Shown: positions 1 to 7,537 of the stretch, one piece after another | How the letters are laid out: the number at the start of each line of letters is the position of its first letter | Numbering within the stretch: the stretch's first letter is position 1 | Assembly: GCA_007130355.1 (NCBI GenBank) | Contig: SLSQ01000219.1 | Location: 1-7,537, forward strand | Source: Trueperaceae bacterium | Lineage (GTDB): Bacteria; Deinococcota; Deinococci; Deinococcales; Trueperaceae | DNA length: 7,537 nt | Direction of reading: 5' to 3' | The notes under the pieces: generated by a model | The model's database searches: none | Seen by the model: the letters and a program-made list of their open reading frames with translations, nothing else | What the model was told of the DNA's origin: nothing | Position numbers and translations under genes: made by a program

Positions 1-222
1 GCCGTCGCGCGGCGCCTCCAGGCTCAGGACAACCCCGTCGCCGTCGACCCGTGCCACGGTGCCGTCGGCGATCCGGCCACCGCCGTCGAACACCTGGACG
101 GCGTCGCCCGGCCGGACCCTGAGGACCCGCGCCAGGTGGTGCGCCTCCGGACCGCGGAGGTCCCGCTCCCCCGGTACGGCGCGGACCAGGTCGGAGACCC
201 GCACACGGTGCACGCGGCTCAC
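1..222 (-). CDS. rsmE: 16S rRNA (uracil-1498-N3)-methyltransferase RsmE, N-terminal part (runs off the window)
   Basis: RsmE transfers a methyl group from S-adenosylmethionine to N3 of U1498 in 16S rRNA, in the cytoplasm. Only the first 74 codons are present, reading leftwards from a GTG at 222-220; the SPOUT catalytic domain lies beyond the edge. The visible part begins with 'SRVHRVRV' and carries 'LRGPEAHHLARVLRVRPGD' and 'VQVFDGGGRIADGTVARV', which is the typical PUA-like RNA-binding domain of RsmE (H..VLR..pGD.v.vfdG.G). The GTG start overlaps the prmA stop as GTGA, a 4-base overlap that implies translational coupling. The prmA-rsmE pairing is common in bacteria and supports the call. No other start fits as well, because the protein begins with the family's usual short lead-in to the PUA fold. 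Confidence 0.88.
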   Translation of the reverse strand, partial: MSRVHRVRVSDLVRAVPGERDLRGPEAHHLARVLRVRPGDAVQVFDGGGRIADGTVARVDGDGVVLSLEAPRDG

Positions 223-995
223 GGGCGCACCGCCGTCACCAGGCGCCAGGCTCCGTCCTCCGTCCAGCCCTGGATCCGGAGTCCGGCGGCCGGCAGGGCG
301 CGACGGACCGGTTCGGCCCGTTCGTCCAGGATGCCGGTCAGCAGCAGCGTGCCGCCGGGCCGCACCGCCCGGGCGTAGTCGCGCGCGAGCCGCACGTGCA
401 GTTCGGCGAACAGGTTCGCGACCAGCACGTCGCAGGCGTGCTCCGGATCGTCCGGATCGAGCGTCCCGACCGCGAAACGGGCTCGGGAACGGTTGCGGCG
501 CGCGTTCTCGCGGGCGACCGGCACGGTGGCGGCGTCGATGTCGAGGCCCAAGGCGCGTCGGGCGCCCAAGCGGTCGGCGGCGATCGCGAGGATGCCCGAA
601 CCGGACCCGACGTCGAGGACCCGCGCACCCTCGAGCGGCGTCCGGTCGAGGGCGGCGAGCGCCATCCGCGTCGTCTCGTGGTGGCCGGTCCCGAAGGCGG
701 TGCCGGGGTCGAGCCAGAGCGGCTGCTGGCCGGCGCGGAGGGTGACGGTCCGGTGGGTGGGCGCCACGACCAGGGTCCCGATCTCGACCGGCTGCAGTTC
801 GCGGTGGTAGCGCTCGAGCCAGTCGGTGTCGTCCGCGTCCGCCCAGACGCCGTCGACCGCGAGCGGCGCACGGTCGTCGAACCAGGCGACGATCCGGTCG
901 CCCTGCTGCTGCATGCCGCGGCACCCCGCCTCCCACAGCGCCGCCGCTTCGGGCGGGTCGGACGCCAGGTCGCCCGCGAAGGTGAACGTCACCAC
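219..995 (-). CDS. prmA: Ribosomal protein L11 methyltransferase PrmA
   Basis: PrmA methylates ribosomal protein L11 using S-adenosylmethionine. The 258-aa product shows the family order. An N-terminal substrate-recognition region comes first (to about residue 95). Next is 'TAFGTGHHETTRMAL' at about 119-133, matching the PrmA GTG.H.TT signature. SAM motif I follows as 'LDVGSGSGILAIAADRLGA', with the acidic end of strand 2 in 'ALGLDID'. 'DVLVANLFAELH' matches the PrmA catalytic-loop region (vvANi), and 'RPGGTLLLTGIL' matches the usual pGG.liLSGil. It is shorter than the E. coli protein (about 293 aa) and close to what I recall for Thermus PrmA. The GTG start at 995-993 is preceded by GGGGA at 1007-1003, 7 bases away. 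It lies 28 bases after the stop of the upstream fusion gene and overlaps rsmE by 4 bases, so the three probably form one transcript. Confidence 0.92.
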   Translation of the reverse strand: MVTFTFAGDLASDPPEAAALWEAGCRGMQQQGDRIVAWFDDRAPLAVDGVWADADDTDWLERYHRELQPVEIGTLVVAPTHRTVTLRAGQQPLWLDPGTAFGTGHHETTRMALAALDRTPLEGARVLDVGSGSGILAIAADRLGARRALGLDIDAATVPVARENARRNRSRARFAVGTLDPDDPEHACDVLVANLFAELHVRLARDYARAVRPGGTLLLTGILDERAEPVRRALPAAGLRIQGWTEDGAWRLVTAVRP

Positions 996-1023
996 CGGAC
1001 CGGTCCCCGTCGCCGCACGGTCG

Positions 1024-2715
1024 TCACGCCGGGTGCCCCTCCGGCTCGGTCTCGGTCGCCCGCGCGTCGCGGGTGATGATCTCGAAGCCGAGGCGTTCGC
1101 CCTGCTCGAGGAACCAGCCCATGTCGCTCGCGCGGGCGGTGCCGCCGGTGAGCGCCCGGTCGTGCGCGCCGGAGGCGGCCAGGATCATCGTCTCGGCCAG
1201 GCAGGCGGGCACCATGCCGTCGCCGAAGTGGAGGTCGAGCTCGCTGACGCTGCGCCCGGGCGGCCGCACCACCCCGCCGGGCACCACCTGCACCCCGGGC
1301 ACCTCCGCGACCACCGACGGCGCCACGTCGGCCGGCCGGCCCAGGTCGTAGATCCAGGCGCCGGGCTTGACGTGCGCGGGGAAAAGGACCGGCTCCGGGT
1401 CGCTCGTGGCGGTGAACACCAGATCGGCGGCGGCCACCTCGGCGACGTCGGTCGTGGTCGTGACCGTGGTGCCGGGATGCTTGCGTCGCAACGTCCGTGC
1501 GCTCTTCTCGAGCCGCTCGCGGTCACGTCCGACCAGGATCAGGGCGCCGACGTGCGGCGCGACGTCGCGCGCCACGCCGAAGGCGACCACGCCGTTCGCG
1601 CCGACCACCGCCGCGGTCGCCTGCGCCAGCGTTCCGCCCTCCCCGGCGTAGCGCTCGAGCAGGCCCGGGATCGCCGCGCGGACGGTGGCGGCGGTGTAGG
1701 TACCGCCGTGCGTGACCGGCAGGTCGGGCACCGCCTCCTGCACCCGGCGTCCCTTCTCCCCCACCGTCGACCAGAAGGCGCCCAGGCCGAACGCTTCGGC
1801 GCCGAGCTCGCGGGCCAGTTCGGCGCCTCGGATCGCCATGCGGGTCGCGACCTCCGGCTCGGCGCGGATCTGGTCGGGCAGCATCGGCCCGCCGATCAGG
1901 ACCACCTCGAGCGTGCGGCCGTCCGGCAGCGTCACCCCCCGCAGGATCCCGTGCACCTGGGGTCGCAACCACGGCAGGACCCACCGCAACCACGCCTCGG
2001 GAAGCAGCCCCCGCCGGTGCAGCTGGTGCGCCCAGGCTTGGCTCTTGACCTGCCACAGGTCGTCGATCGAGAGGGGGTGGATCATGAAGGCGGCCCGGAC
2101 CCGGTCGGCCTGAAGTCCCCGGACCGGCGGCGGATCGCCGAGCCGGGGTTCGGTGCCGTCGGCGATGCGTGCCAGCGCCAACCAGCCGCGCACGGTCAGA
2201 AGCGCGGTCCACGCGACCAGCAGCGGCCACGGCGCGCCCGGCCAGGGGATCGTCACGACCAGTCCGAGCAGCGTCGACGGCGTGGCGTACCCCCAGCGCG
2301 CGAGCGAACCGGCGAACGCCGCAGCGCCCAGCATCGCCGCCCCGAGCGGGACGACGCCCGCGCCGACCAACGCCACCAGGGCGCCGACCAGCACGCCGTT
2401 GCCACGGCCCCGGGGCCACCGGTCGCCCGGCAGCCGCACCGGCGCGATGTGGCCCGCCAGCACCGCGAACGCCGCCACCTCCGGCACCGGCAGGGCCGCC
2501 ACCGCGACCGCCCCTTTCAGGACGTCGAGCAGGAACGCCACCACGGCGACGGGAGGACCGAGCAGCCGGAACACGTTCTCGATCCCGAGCAGGTGCGGGT
2601 TCACGTCGCGCGGGTCGGTCCCGCCCGCACGGCGGATCCAGTGCGCGCCGAGCGGAAGGGCGCCGATCGCCAGGGCGACCAGCGCCGAGAACAGGACCGT
2701 CCAGGCCGTGAGCAT
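1024..2715 (-). CDS. Fusion protein: PlsY-like membrane acyltransferase domain + acyl-ACP reductase (AAR)-like Rossmann domain
   Basis: The product is 563 aa from ATG 2715-2713, or 566 aa from ATG 2724-2722. I prefer 2715 because the TAGAAT box ends 7 bases before it and overlaps the other ATG. Residues 1-197 resemble PlsY (acyl-phosphate:glycerol-3-phosphate acyltransferase): hydrophobic segments, 'DPR...ENVFRLLG' at 34-53, 'DVLKG' at 64-68, 'GHIAPV' at 88-93 and 'GTEPRLG' at 187-193. Its three catalytic motifs are eroded: GSGNPGATN reads NPHLLGIEN, GGKGVAT reads RGRGNGV, and the RH..NI of motif 3 is lost. Residues about 208-550 resemble cyanobacterial fatty acyl-ACP reductase: 'GAEAFGLGAF' at 305-314, 'THGGTYTAATVR' at 335-346, 'AVVGANGVVAFGVA' at 369-382 (NADPH site), 'VQVVPGGVV' at 475-483, and 'PACLAETMIL' at 503-512. 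Cys505 aligns with the AAR active-site Cys. Inferred role: membrane-bound reduction of acyl thioesters to fatty aldehyde. A less likely alternative is a different Rossmann dehydrogenase. Confidence 0.75.
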   Translation of the reverse strand: MLTAWTVLFSALVALAIGALPLGAHWIRRAGGTDPRDVNPHLLGIENVFRLLGPPVAVVAFLLDVLKGAVAVAALPVPEVAAFAVLAGHIAPVRLPGDRWPRGRGNGVLVGALVALVGAGVVPLGAAMLGAAAFAGSLARWGYATPSTLLGLVVTIPWPGAPWPLLVAWTALLTVRGWLALARIADGTEPRLGDPPPVRGLQADRVRAAFMIHPLSIDDLWQVKSQAWAHQLHRRGLLPEAWLRWVLPWLRPQVHGILRGVTLPDGRTLEVVLIGGPMLPDQIRAEPEVATRMAIRGAELARELGAEAFGLGAFWSTVGEKGRRVQEAVPDLPVTHGGTYTAATVRAAIPGLLERYAGEGGTLAQATAAVVGANGVVAFGVARDVAPHVGALILVGRDRERLEKSARTLRRKHPGTTVTTTTDVAEVAAADLVFTATSDPEPVLFPAHVKPGAWIYDLGRPADVAPSVVAEVPGVQVVPGGVVRPPGRSVSELDLHFGDGMVPACLAETMILAASGAHDRALTGGTARASDMGWFLEQGERLGFEIITRDARATETEPEGHPA

Positions 2716-2722
2716 GAGCGTC

Positions 2723-2728
2723 ATTCTA
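2723..2728 (-). promoter_or_regulatory. -10 box (TAGAAT) of the leftward PlsY/AAR-prmA-rsmE transcript, leaderless type
   Basis: On the minus strand TAGAAT occupies 2728-2723 and is followed by exactly 7 bases and then ATG at 2715. This is the TANNNT-plus-about-7 arrangement known for leaderless genes in Deinococcus, where transcription starts at the A of the start codon. No Shine-Dalgarno site precedes the ATG. I see no convincing -35 hexamer about 17 bases upstream. Confidence 0.6.
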
Positions 2729-2739
2729 CCGGCCGCGGG

Positions 2740-2745
2740 TACGAT
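2740..2745 (+). promoter_or_regulatory. -10 box (TACGAT) of dnaB, leaderless type
   Basis: TACGAT is followed by 7 bases and then GTG at 2753-2755, which opens the DnaB frame. The in-frame ATG at 2744 lies inside this box and could not be on a transcript starting from it. The box faces away from the divergent TAGAAT box and is separated from it by 11 bases. No clear -35 hexamer is visible. Confidence 0.55.
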
Positions 2746-2752
2746 GGCCGGC

Positions 2753-5359
2753 GTGGAGAGCCGGACCCCCCCGCAGAACCTCGACGCCGAACAGAGCGTC
2801 CTCGGCAGCATCCTTCTCGACAACGAGGTGTTCGCCGCGCTCGAAGGGACCGTGCGCCCGGACCAGTTCTACAAGGAGTCCCACCGCAAGCTCTACCGCG
2901 CGATGGAGCGCCTCTTCCACCGCAACGAACCGATCGACCTGGTCACCCTCACCGAGGAACTGCGCCAGAGCGGCGAGCTCGACGAGGTGGGCAACGTCCC
3001 CTACCTGGTCGGACTGGTCGACTCGGTGCCGACCGCGGCGTACGCCGAGAGCTACGCCCGGATCGTCGCCGAGAAGGCGGTCCTGCGCGACCTGATCGGC
3101 GCCAGCGGCAGGATCCTGCAGACCGCCTACGACCAGGCGATGCCGCTCGACGAGGTCCTCGACGCCAGCGAGAAGGCGATCTTCGAACTCTCCAGCAGCA
3201 AGCGGACCCACGTCTTCGACTCGATGCAGGACCTGGTCACCGACACCTTCGCGCACATCAACGAACTGTTCTCGAACCCCGACCCGGTCTCGGGGCTCCG
3301 GACCGGCTTCCGCGAGCTCGACCAGATGACCGCCGGCCTGCAGAAGGCGAGCCTCAACGTGCTGGCGGCGCGGCCCTCGATGGGCAAGACGGCGATGGCG
3401 CTCACGATCGCCCAGAACGTCGCCTTGCGCGAGAAGGCCACCGTCGGTCTGTTCAGCCTCGAGATGTCCGGCGTGCAGCTGGTGACCCGCATGCTCTGCA
3501 GCGAGGCGCGCGTCGACATGAGCCGCGTCCGCAACGGCCAGCTCACCGACCGCGACTTCCAGCGCCTCGCCGACACCGCCGGCCGCATGAGCGAAGCCAA
3601 GATCTTCATCGACGACAACGCCGACCTGACGGTGATGGAGCTCCGCAGCCGGGCCCGCCGCCTCAAGGCGGAGCACGGCCTCGACCTGATCGTGATCGAC
3701 TACCTGCAGCTCATGTCGGGCGGCGGCGCCGCCGGCCGGTACGGCGCCGAGAACCGCCAGCAGGAGATCAGCAGCATCTCGCGCGGCCTCAAGGCCCTCG
3801 CCCGCGAGCTCGACATCCCGGTCCTGGTCCTGTCGCAGCTGTCGCGGGCGGTCGAGAGCCGGCCGAACAAGCGGCCGATGCTGTCCGATCTTCGTGAATG
3901 CGTGACCGGCGACACCCTCGTGAACCTGACCGACGGCTCCCGTAGGCCGGTCGCCGAGCTCGTCGACGAAGCCCCGTGCGTGACGTCGGTCTCCGACGAA
4001 GGGCGGCTTCGGCCCGCCCGCGCCGAGCTCGTCTGGTCGGTCGGCGAACGGGACGTGCTCGAGGTGCGGACCGCCTCCGGTCGCACGATCCGTTGTACGA
4101 CCGATCACCGGCTCCTCGGCGCGGACGGATGGGTCGCGGCAGGAGCCCTCGAAGCGGGCGACCGCCTCGCGATCGCTCGGCGCTTGCCGCCGCCCCTGCG
4201 GCCGGAGCGGTGGGAGGACGACGCGGTCGCCCTGCTCGGCCAATTGATCGGCGACGGCAGCTACCTCTCCGGGCAGACGTTGCGCTACACCAGCGGGTCG
4301 GGAGCGAACCTGCGCCTGGTGGCGACGGCGGCCAGGTCGATGGGCTCGACCGTCCGGTCGTACGCCGGACGCGGCTCGTGGCGTCAGTTGTCGATCGGTG
4401 GCAACGGCACGCGTTGGAAGGCCGCCGGCGTCGGCGCTTGGCTGAAGGACCTCGGGATCTTCGGTCAGCGAAGTTCCGAGAAGCGGCTCCCGCACGCCGC
4501 GTTCCGACTCCCGAACCATCAGGTAGCGACGCTCCTGCGCCACCTCTGGGCGACCGATGGCTGCATCGGCGTGCGCACGTCCGGAACGCGTGGCGGTCAC
4601 CACGTGTATTACGCGACCGACAGCCGCGGACTCGCGTTCGACGTCGCTGCCCTGCTCCAACGCCTGGGCATCGTGGCGCGGATCCGATCACGGCCGTCAC
4701 GCACGGAACGCCGTACCTCGCACCGGGTCGTCGTTTCGGGCGCGCGCGACCTGCGCGTCTTCCTCGAACATGTCGGCGCCTTCGGGCCCCGAATCGCGCA
4801 GGCGAAACGCCTCGCGAAGGCGCTCGACGGCGTGCACGCAGCGACGAACCTCGACACCCTGCCGATCGAACGGTTCGACGCCGTGCGTGCCCGCATGCGC
4901 TCCGCCGGGTTCACGACGCGAGCGATGGCGAAAGCGCGTGGAACCGCGTACGGGGGTGCCTCCCACTTCTCGTTCGCTCCCTCGAGAGCGACGCTCGCCT
5001 CCTACGCCGCGGTGCTCGACGATCCGGACCTCGAGAGCGTCGCGACCGACGACCTGTACTGGGACCGCGTCGCCGACGTGCGCCCCGCCGGACGCGCGCC
5101 CGTGTACGACCTGACCGTCCCGGACACCGCCTGCTGGCTCGCCGACGGCCTGCTCAGCCACAACTCGGGCGCGATCGAGCAGGATGCGGACCTGGTGATG
5201 TTCATCTACCGCGACGAGTACTACGACCCGCAGTCGGAGAAGCAGGGCATCGCCGAGGTCCTCGTCGGCAAGCAGCGCAACGGCCCGGTCGGCGGCATCG
5301 ACCTGCAGTTCCACAGCGCCCACGTGCGCTTCAACGATCTGGCCAAGGGCTCCCCCTGA
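2753..5359 (+). CDS. dnaB: Replicative DNA helicase DnaB, precursor containing an intein
   Basis: DnaB is the hexameric 5'-3' helicase that unwinds DNA at the replication fork. From GTG 2753 the precursor is 868 aa; splicing out residues 383-804 leaves 446 aa, normal for the family. The alternative start is ATG 2744, three codons upstream. The N-terminal domain opens with 'RTPPQNLDAEQSVLGSIL' (about 4-100), followed by a linker. In the RecA-like ATPase domain, Walker A is 'ARPSMGKT' at 206-213, Walker B is 'DLIVIDYLQLM' at 311-321, and 'SQLSRAVESR' is followed by 'SDLRE' at 378-382. After the intein the domain resumes with 'SGAIEQDADLVMFIYRDE', and the arginine-finger region 'KQRNGP' is at 840-845. 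Joining the two parts gives the canonical DLRE-SGAIEQDAD sequence with nothing missing. The gene diverges from the PlsY/AAR cluster and is followed 59 bases later by ftsH. Confidence 0.95.
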   Translation: MESRTPPQNLDAEQSVLGSILLDNEVFAALEGTVRPDQFYKESHRKLYRAMERLFHRNEPIDLVTLTEELRQSGELDEVGNVPYLVGLVDSVPTAAYAESYARIVAEKAVLRDLIGASGRILQTAYDQAMPLDEVLDASEKAIFELSSSKRTHVFDSMQDLVTDTFAHINELFSNPDPVSGLRTGFRELDQMTAGLQKASLNVLAARPSMGKTAMALTIAQNVALREKATVGLFSLEMSGVQLVTRMLCSEARVDMSRVRNGQLTDRDFQRLADTAGRMSEAKIFIDDNADLTVMELRSRARRLKAEHGLDLIVIDYLQLMSGGGAAGRYGAENRQQEISSISRGLKALARELDIPVLVLSQLSRAVESRPNKRPMLSDLRECVTGDTLVNLTDGSRRPVAELVDEAPCVTSVSDEGRLRPARAELVWSVGERDVLEVRTASGRTIRCTTDHRLLGADGWVAAGALEAGDRLAIARRLPPPLRPERWEDDAVALLGQLIGDGSYLSGQTLRYTSGSGANLRLVATAARSMGSTVRSYAGRGSWRQLSIGGNGTRWKAAGVGAWLKDLGIFGQRSSEKRLPHAAFRLPNHQVATLLRHLWATDGCIGVRTSGTRGGHHVYYATDSRGLAFDVAALLQRLGIVARIRSRPSRTERRTSHRVVVSGARDLRVFLEHVGAFGPRIAQAKRLAKALDGVHAATNLDTLPIERFDAVRARMRSAGFTTRAMAKARGTAYGGASHFSFAPSRATLASYAAVLDDPDLESVATDDLYWDRVADVRPAGRAPVYDLTVPDTACWLADGLLSHNSGAIEQDADLVMFIYRDEYYDPQSEKQGIAEVLVGKQRNGPVGGIDLQFHSAHVRFNDLAKGSP
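3899..5164 (+). mobile_element. DnaB intein (422 aa) with LAGLIDADG homing endonuclease
   Basis: A self-splicing protein element sits in frame within dnaB, between DLRE and SGAIEQDAD, a known DnaB insertion site (I believe the DnaB-b site shared by Synechocystis and Rhodothermus). In intein numbering, block A is Cys1 in 'CVTGDTLVNLTDG', and block B is 'GRTIRCTTDHRLL' with T67 and H70. The endonuclease has 'LLGQLIGDG' at 112-120 (D119) and 'LLRHLWATDG' at 212-221 (D220), both LAGLIDADG motifs with their acidic residue. Block F is 'PVYDLTVPDTACWLADG' at 401-417. Block G ends 'LLSHN', with penultimate His421 and Asn422, and Ser follows as the +1 nucleophile. All splicing residues are intact, so it should splice. 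Residues about 325-385 form an extra helical segment before block F that may help bind DNA. It uses more CGT and TTG codons than its host gene, as expected for acquired DNA. Confidence 0.95.
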
Positions 5360-5406
5360 CCGCCGACTTCGCGTTCCCGGACCCCGAGGCTCTCATGCAC
5401 GGCGCG

Positions 5407-5412
5407 TAGACT
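5407..5412 (+). promoter_or_regulatory. -10 box (TAGACT) of ftsH, probably leaderless
   Basis: TAGACT is followed by 6 bases and then the ftsH ATG at 5419. No Shine-Dalgarno site precedes that ATG. It lies in the 59-base gap between dnaB and ftsH, suggesting that ftsH has its own transcript as well as any read-through from dnaB. I see no clear -35 hexamer and no terminator hairpin in the gap. Confidence 0.5.
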
Positions 5413-5418
5413 CGCACC

Positions 5419-7362
<1,944 letters not shown>

Positions 7363-7407
7363 CGCCGTCCGCTCACGACCCGGGAACGGCGCGGAACGGG
7401 CGAAACG

Positions 7408-7444
7408 CGCTCAGGTGGGCATTTTTCACCGATGCCCGTGAGCG
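7408..7444. repeat. Imperfect inverted repeat (hairpin) between ftsH and the next gene
   Basis: The left arm CGCTCA-ggt-GGGCAT (7408-7422) pairs with the right arm ATGCCC-g-TGAGCG (7432-7444), with a 9-base loop at 7423-7431. Two perfect 6-bp stems flank a small internal loop. It is not followed by a T-tract, so it is a poor intrinsic terminator for ftsH. It ends 8 bases before the TAGCCT box, so it could equally be an operator for the downstream gene. Confidence 0.5.
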
Positions 7445-7452
7445 TCGCGTGA

Positions 7453-7458
7453 TAGCCT
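7453..7458 (+). promoter_or_regulatory. Possible -10 box (TAGCCT) of the last gene
   Basis: TAGCCT matches TANNNT and lies 28 bases before the ATG at 7487, predicting a short leader of about 20 bases that carries the Shine-Dalgarno site. No good -35 hexamer is seen at the usual 17-base spacing; the nearest T-rich stretch (7422-7427) is too far upstream. Confidence 0.4.
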
Positions 7459-7473
7459 CCCCGAAGATTCTGC

Positions 7474-7481
7474 GGGAGGAG
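7474..7481 (+). promoter_or_regulatory. Strong Shine-Dalgarno site (GGGAGGAG)
   Basis: GGGAGGAG ends 5 bases before ATG 7487-7489. It is nearly complementary to the 3' end of 16S rRNA and fixes the start of the last gene. It contrasts with dnaB, ftsH and the PlsY/AAR gene, which have none. Confidence 0.8.
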
Positions 7482-7486
7482 TCACC

Positions 7487-7537
7487 ATGGCCTCGTTGCG
7501 CGACCGATTCTCGCGCTTGCTCAGTCCGAAGTTCGAA
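7487..7537 (+). CDS. Unidentified protein, first 17 codons only
   Basis: The frame opens at ATG 7487 with MASLRDRFSRLLSPKFE and is open to the window end. I do not recognise it. The visible start is short, basic and amphipathic, and looks cytoplasmic rather than like a signal peptide. A short amphipathic start of this kind occurs in several unrelated families, including PspA-like membrane-associated proteins, but 17 residues cannot decide. A strong ribosome binding site and a plausible -10 box make it a real, probably well-translated gene, transcribed separately from ftsH. Confidence 0.7.
   Translation, partial: MASLRDRFSRLLSPKFE

Noticed and set aside
24..206. Short minus-strand frame at the left edge
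   Set aside because: It is a shadow of rsmE in another frame; the frame starting at GTG 222 gives a clear PUA domain.
1024..2715. Possibility that the fusion is two genes joined by a sequencing frameshift
   Set aside because: There is a single continuous frame, and the linker region (about residues 195-210) contains no internal Shine-Dalgarno plus start that fits; the Met at residue 211 follows directly on a coherent linker. Resequencing would settle it.
826..3897. Very long plus-strand open frame (1023 codons) running through the fusion gene and into dnaB
   Set aside because: It is antisense to the fusion gene, then out of frame with dnaB, has a low-complexity Arg/Gly/Pro/Asp-rich translation, no recognisable motifs, and overlaps well-supported genes. 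It is a side effect of high GC.
2726..4660. Long minus-strand open frame antisense to dnaB and its intein
   Set aside because: The translation shows no family motif and is rich in Arg, Gly, Asp and His, as expected opposite a GC-rich gene; dnaB on the other strand is certain.
5360..5418. Possible terminator between dnaB and ftsH
   Set aside because: No stable stem followed by a T-tract is visible; only the TAGACT box is supported.

Overview
The window is a GC-rich bacterial chromosome segment with tightly packed housekeeping genes. Three traits suggest the Deinococcus-Thermus phylum (Deinococcota). First, TANNNT -10 boxes lie only 6-7 bases in front of start codons, the hallmark of leaderless Deinococcus transcripts. 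Second, PrmA is short (258 aa), as I recall for Thermus. Third, FtsH carries a 'GKTHLARAVAGEA' Walker A region that I recall from Thermus FtsH. The phylum call is inference, about 0.65 confident.

Layout. Positions 1-2715 hold a leftward cluster, transcribed from 2715 down: a fused gene with a PlsY-like membrane acyltransferase domain followed by an acyl-ACP-reductase-like Rossmann domain, then prmA (ribosomal protein L11 methyltransferase), then rsmE (16S rRNA m3U1498 methyltransferase, cut by the window edge). prmA and rsmE overlap by 4 bases. Positions 2753-7362 hold two rightward genes: dnaB (replicative helicase), interrupted by a full-length intein of 422 aa with a LAGLIDADG homing endonuclease, and ftsH (membrane AAA+ zinc protease). 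A 124-base gap follows with an imperfect inverted repeat, a likely promoter and a strong Shine-Dalgarno site, then the first 17 codons of an unidentified gene.

The leftward cluster and dnaB diverge from a very compact region. Each has a TANNNT box exactly 7 bases from its start codon, and the two boxes are only 11 bases apart, so two polymerases could hardly bind at once. ftsH has a similar box 6 bases from its ATG. The last gene instead has a leader and a GGGAGGAG site.

The two items most worth a second look are the PlsY/acyl-ACP-reductase fusion and the DnaB intein. In the fusion the acyltransferase motifs are eroded, but the reductase Cys is kept, suggesting a membrane-anchored fatty-aldehyde-forming enzyme. 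At the intein, the host codons right beside the insertion look foreign, as expected from co-conversion during homing. No stretch over 300 bases lacks a gene.
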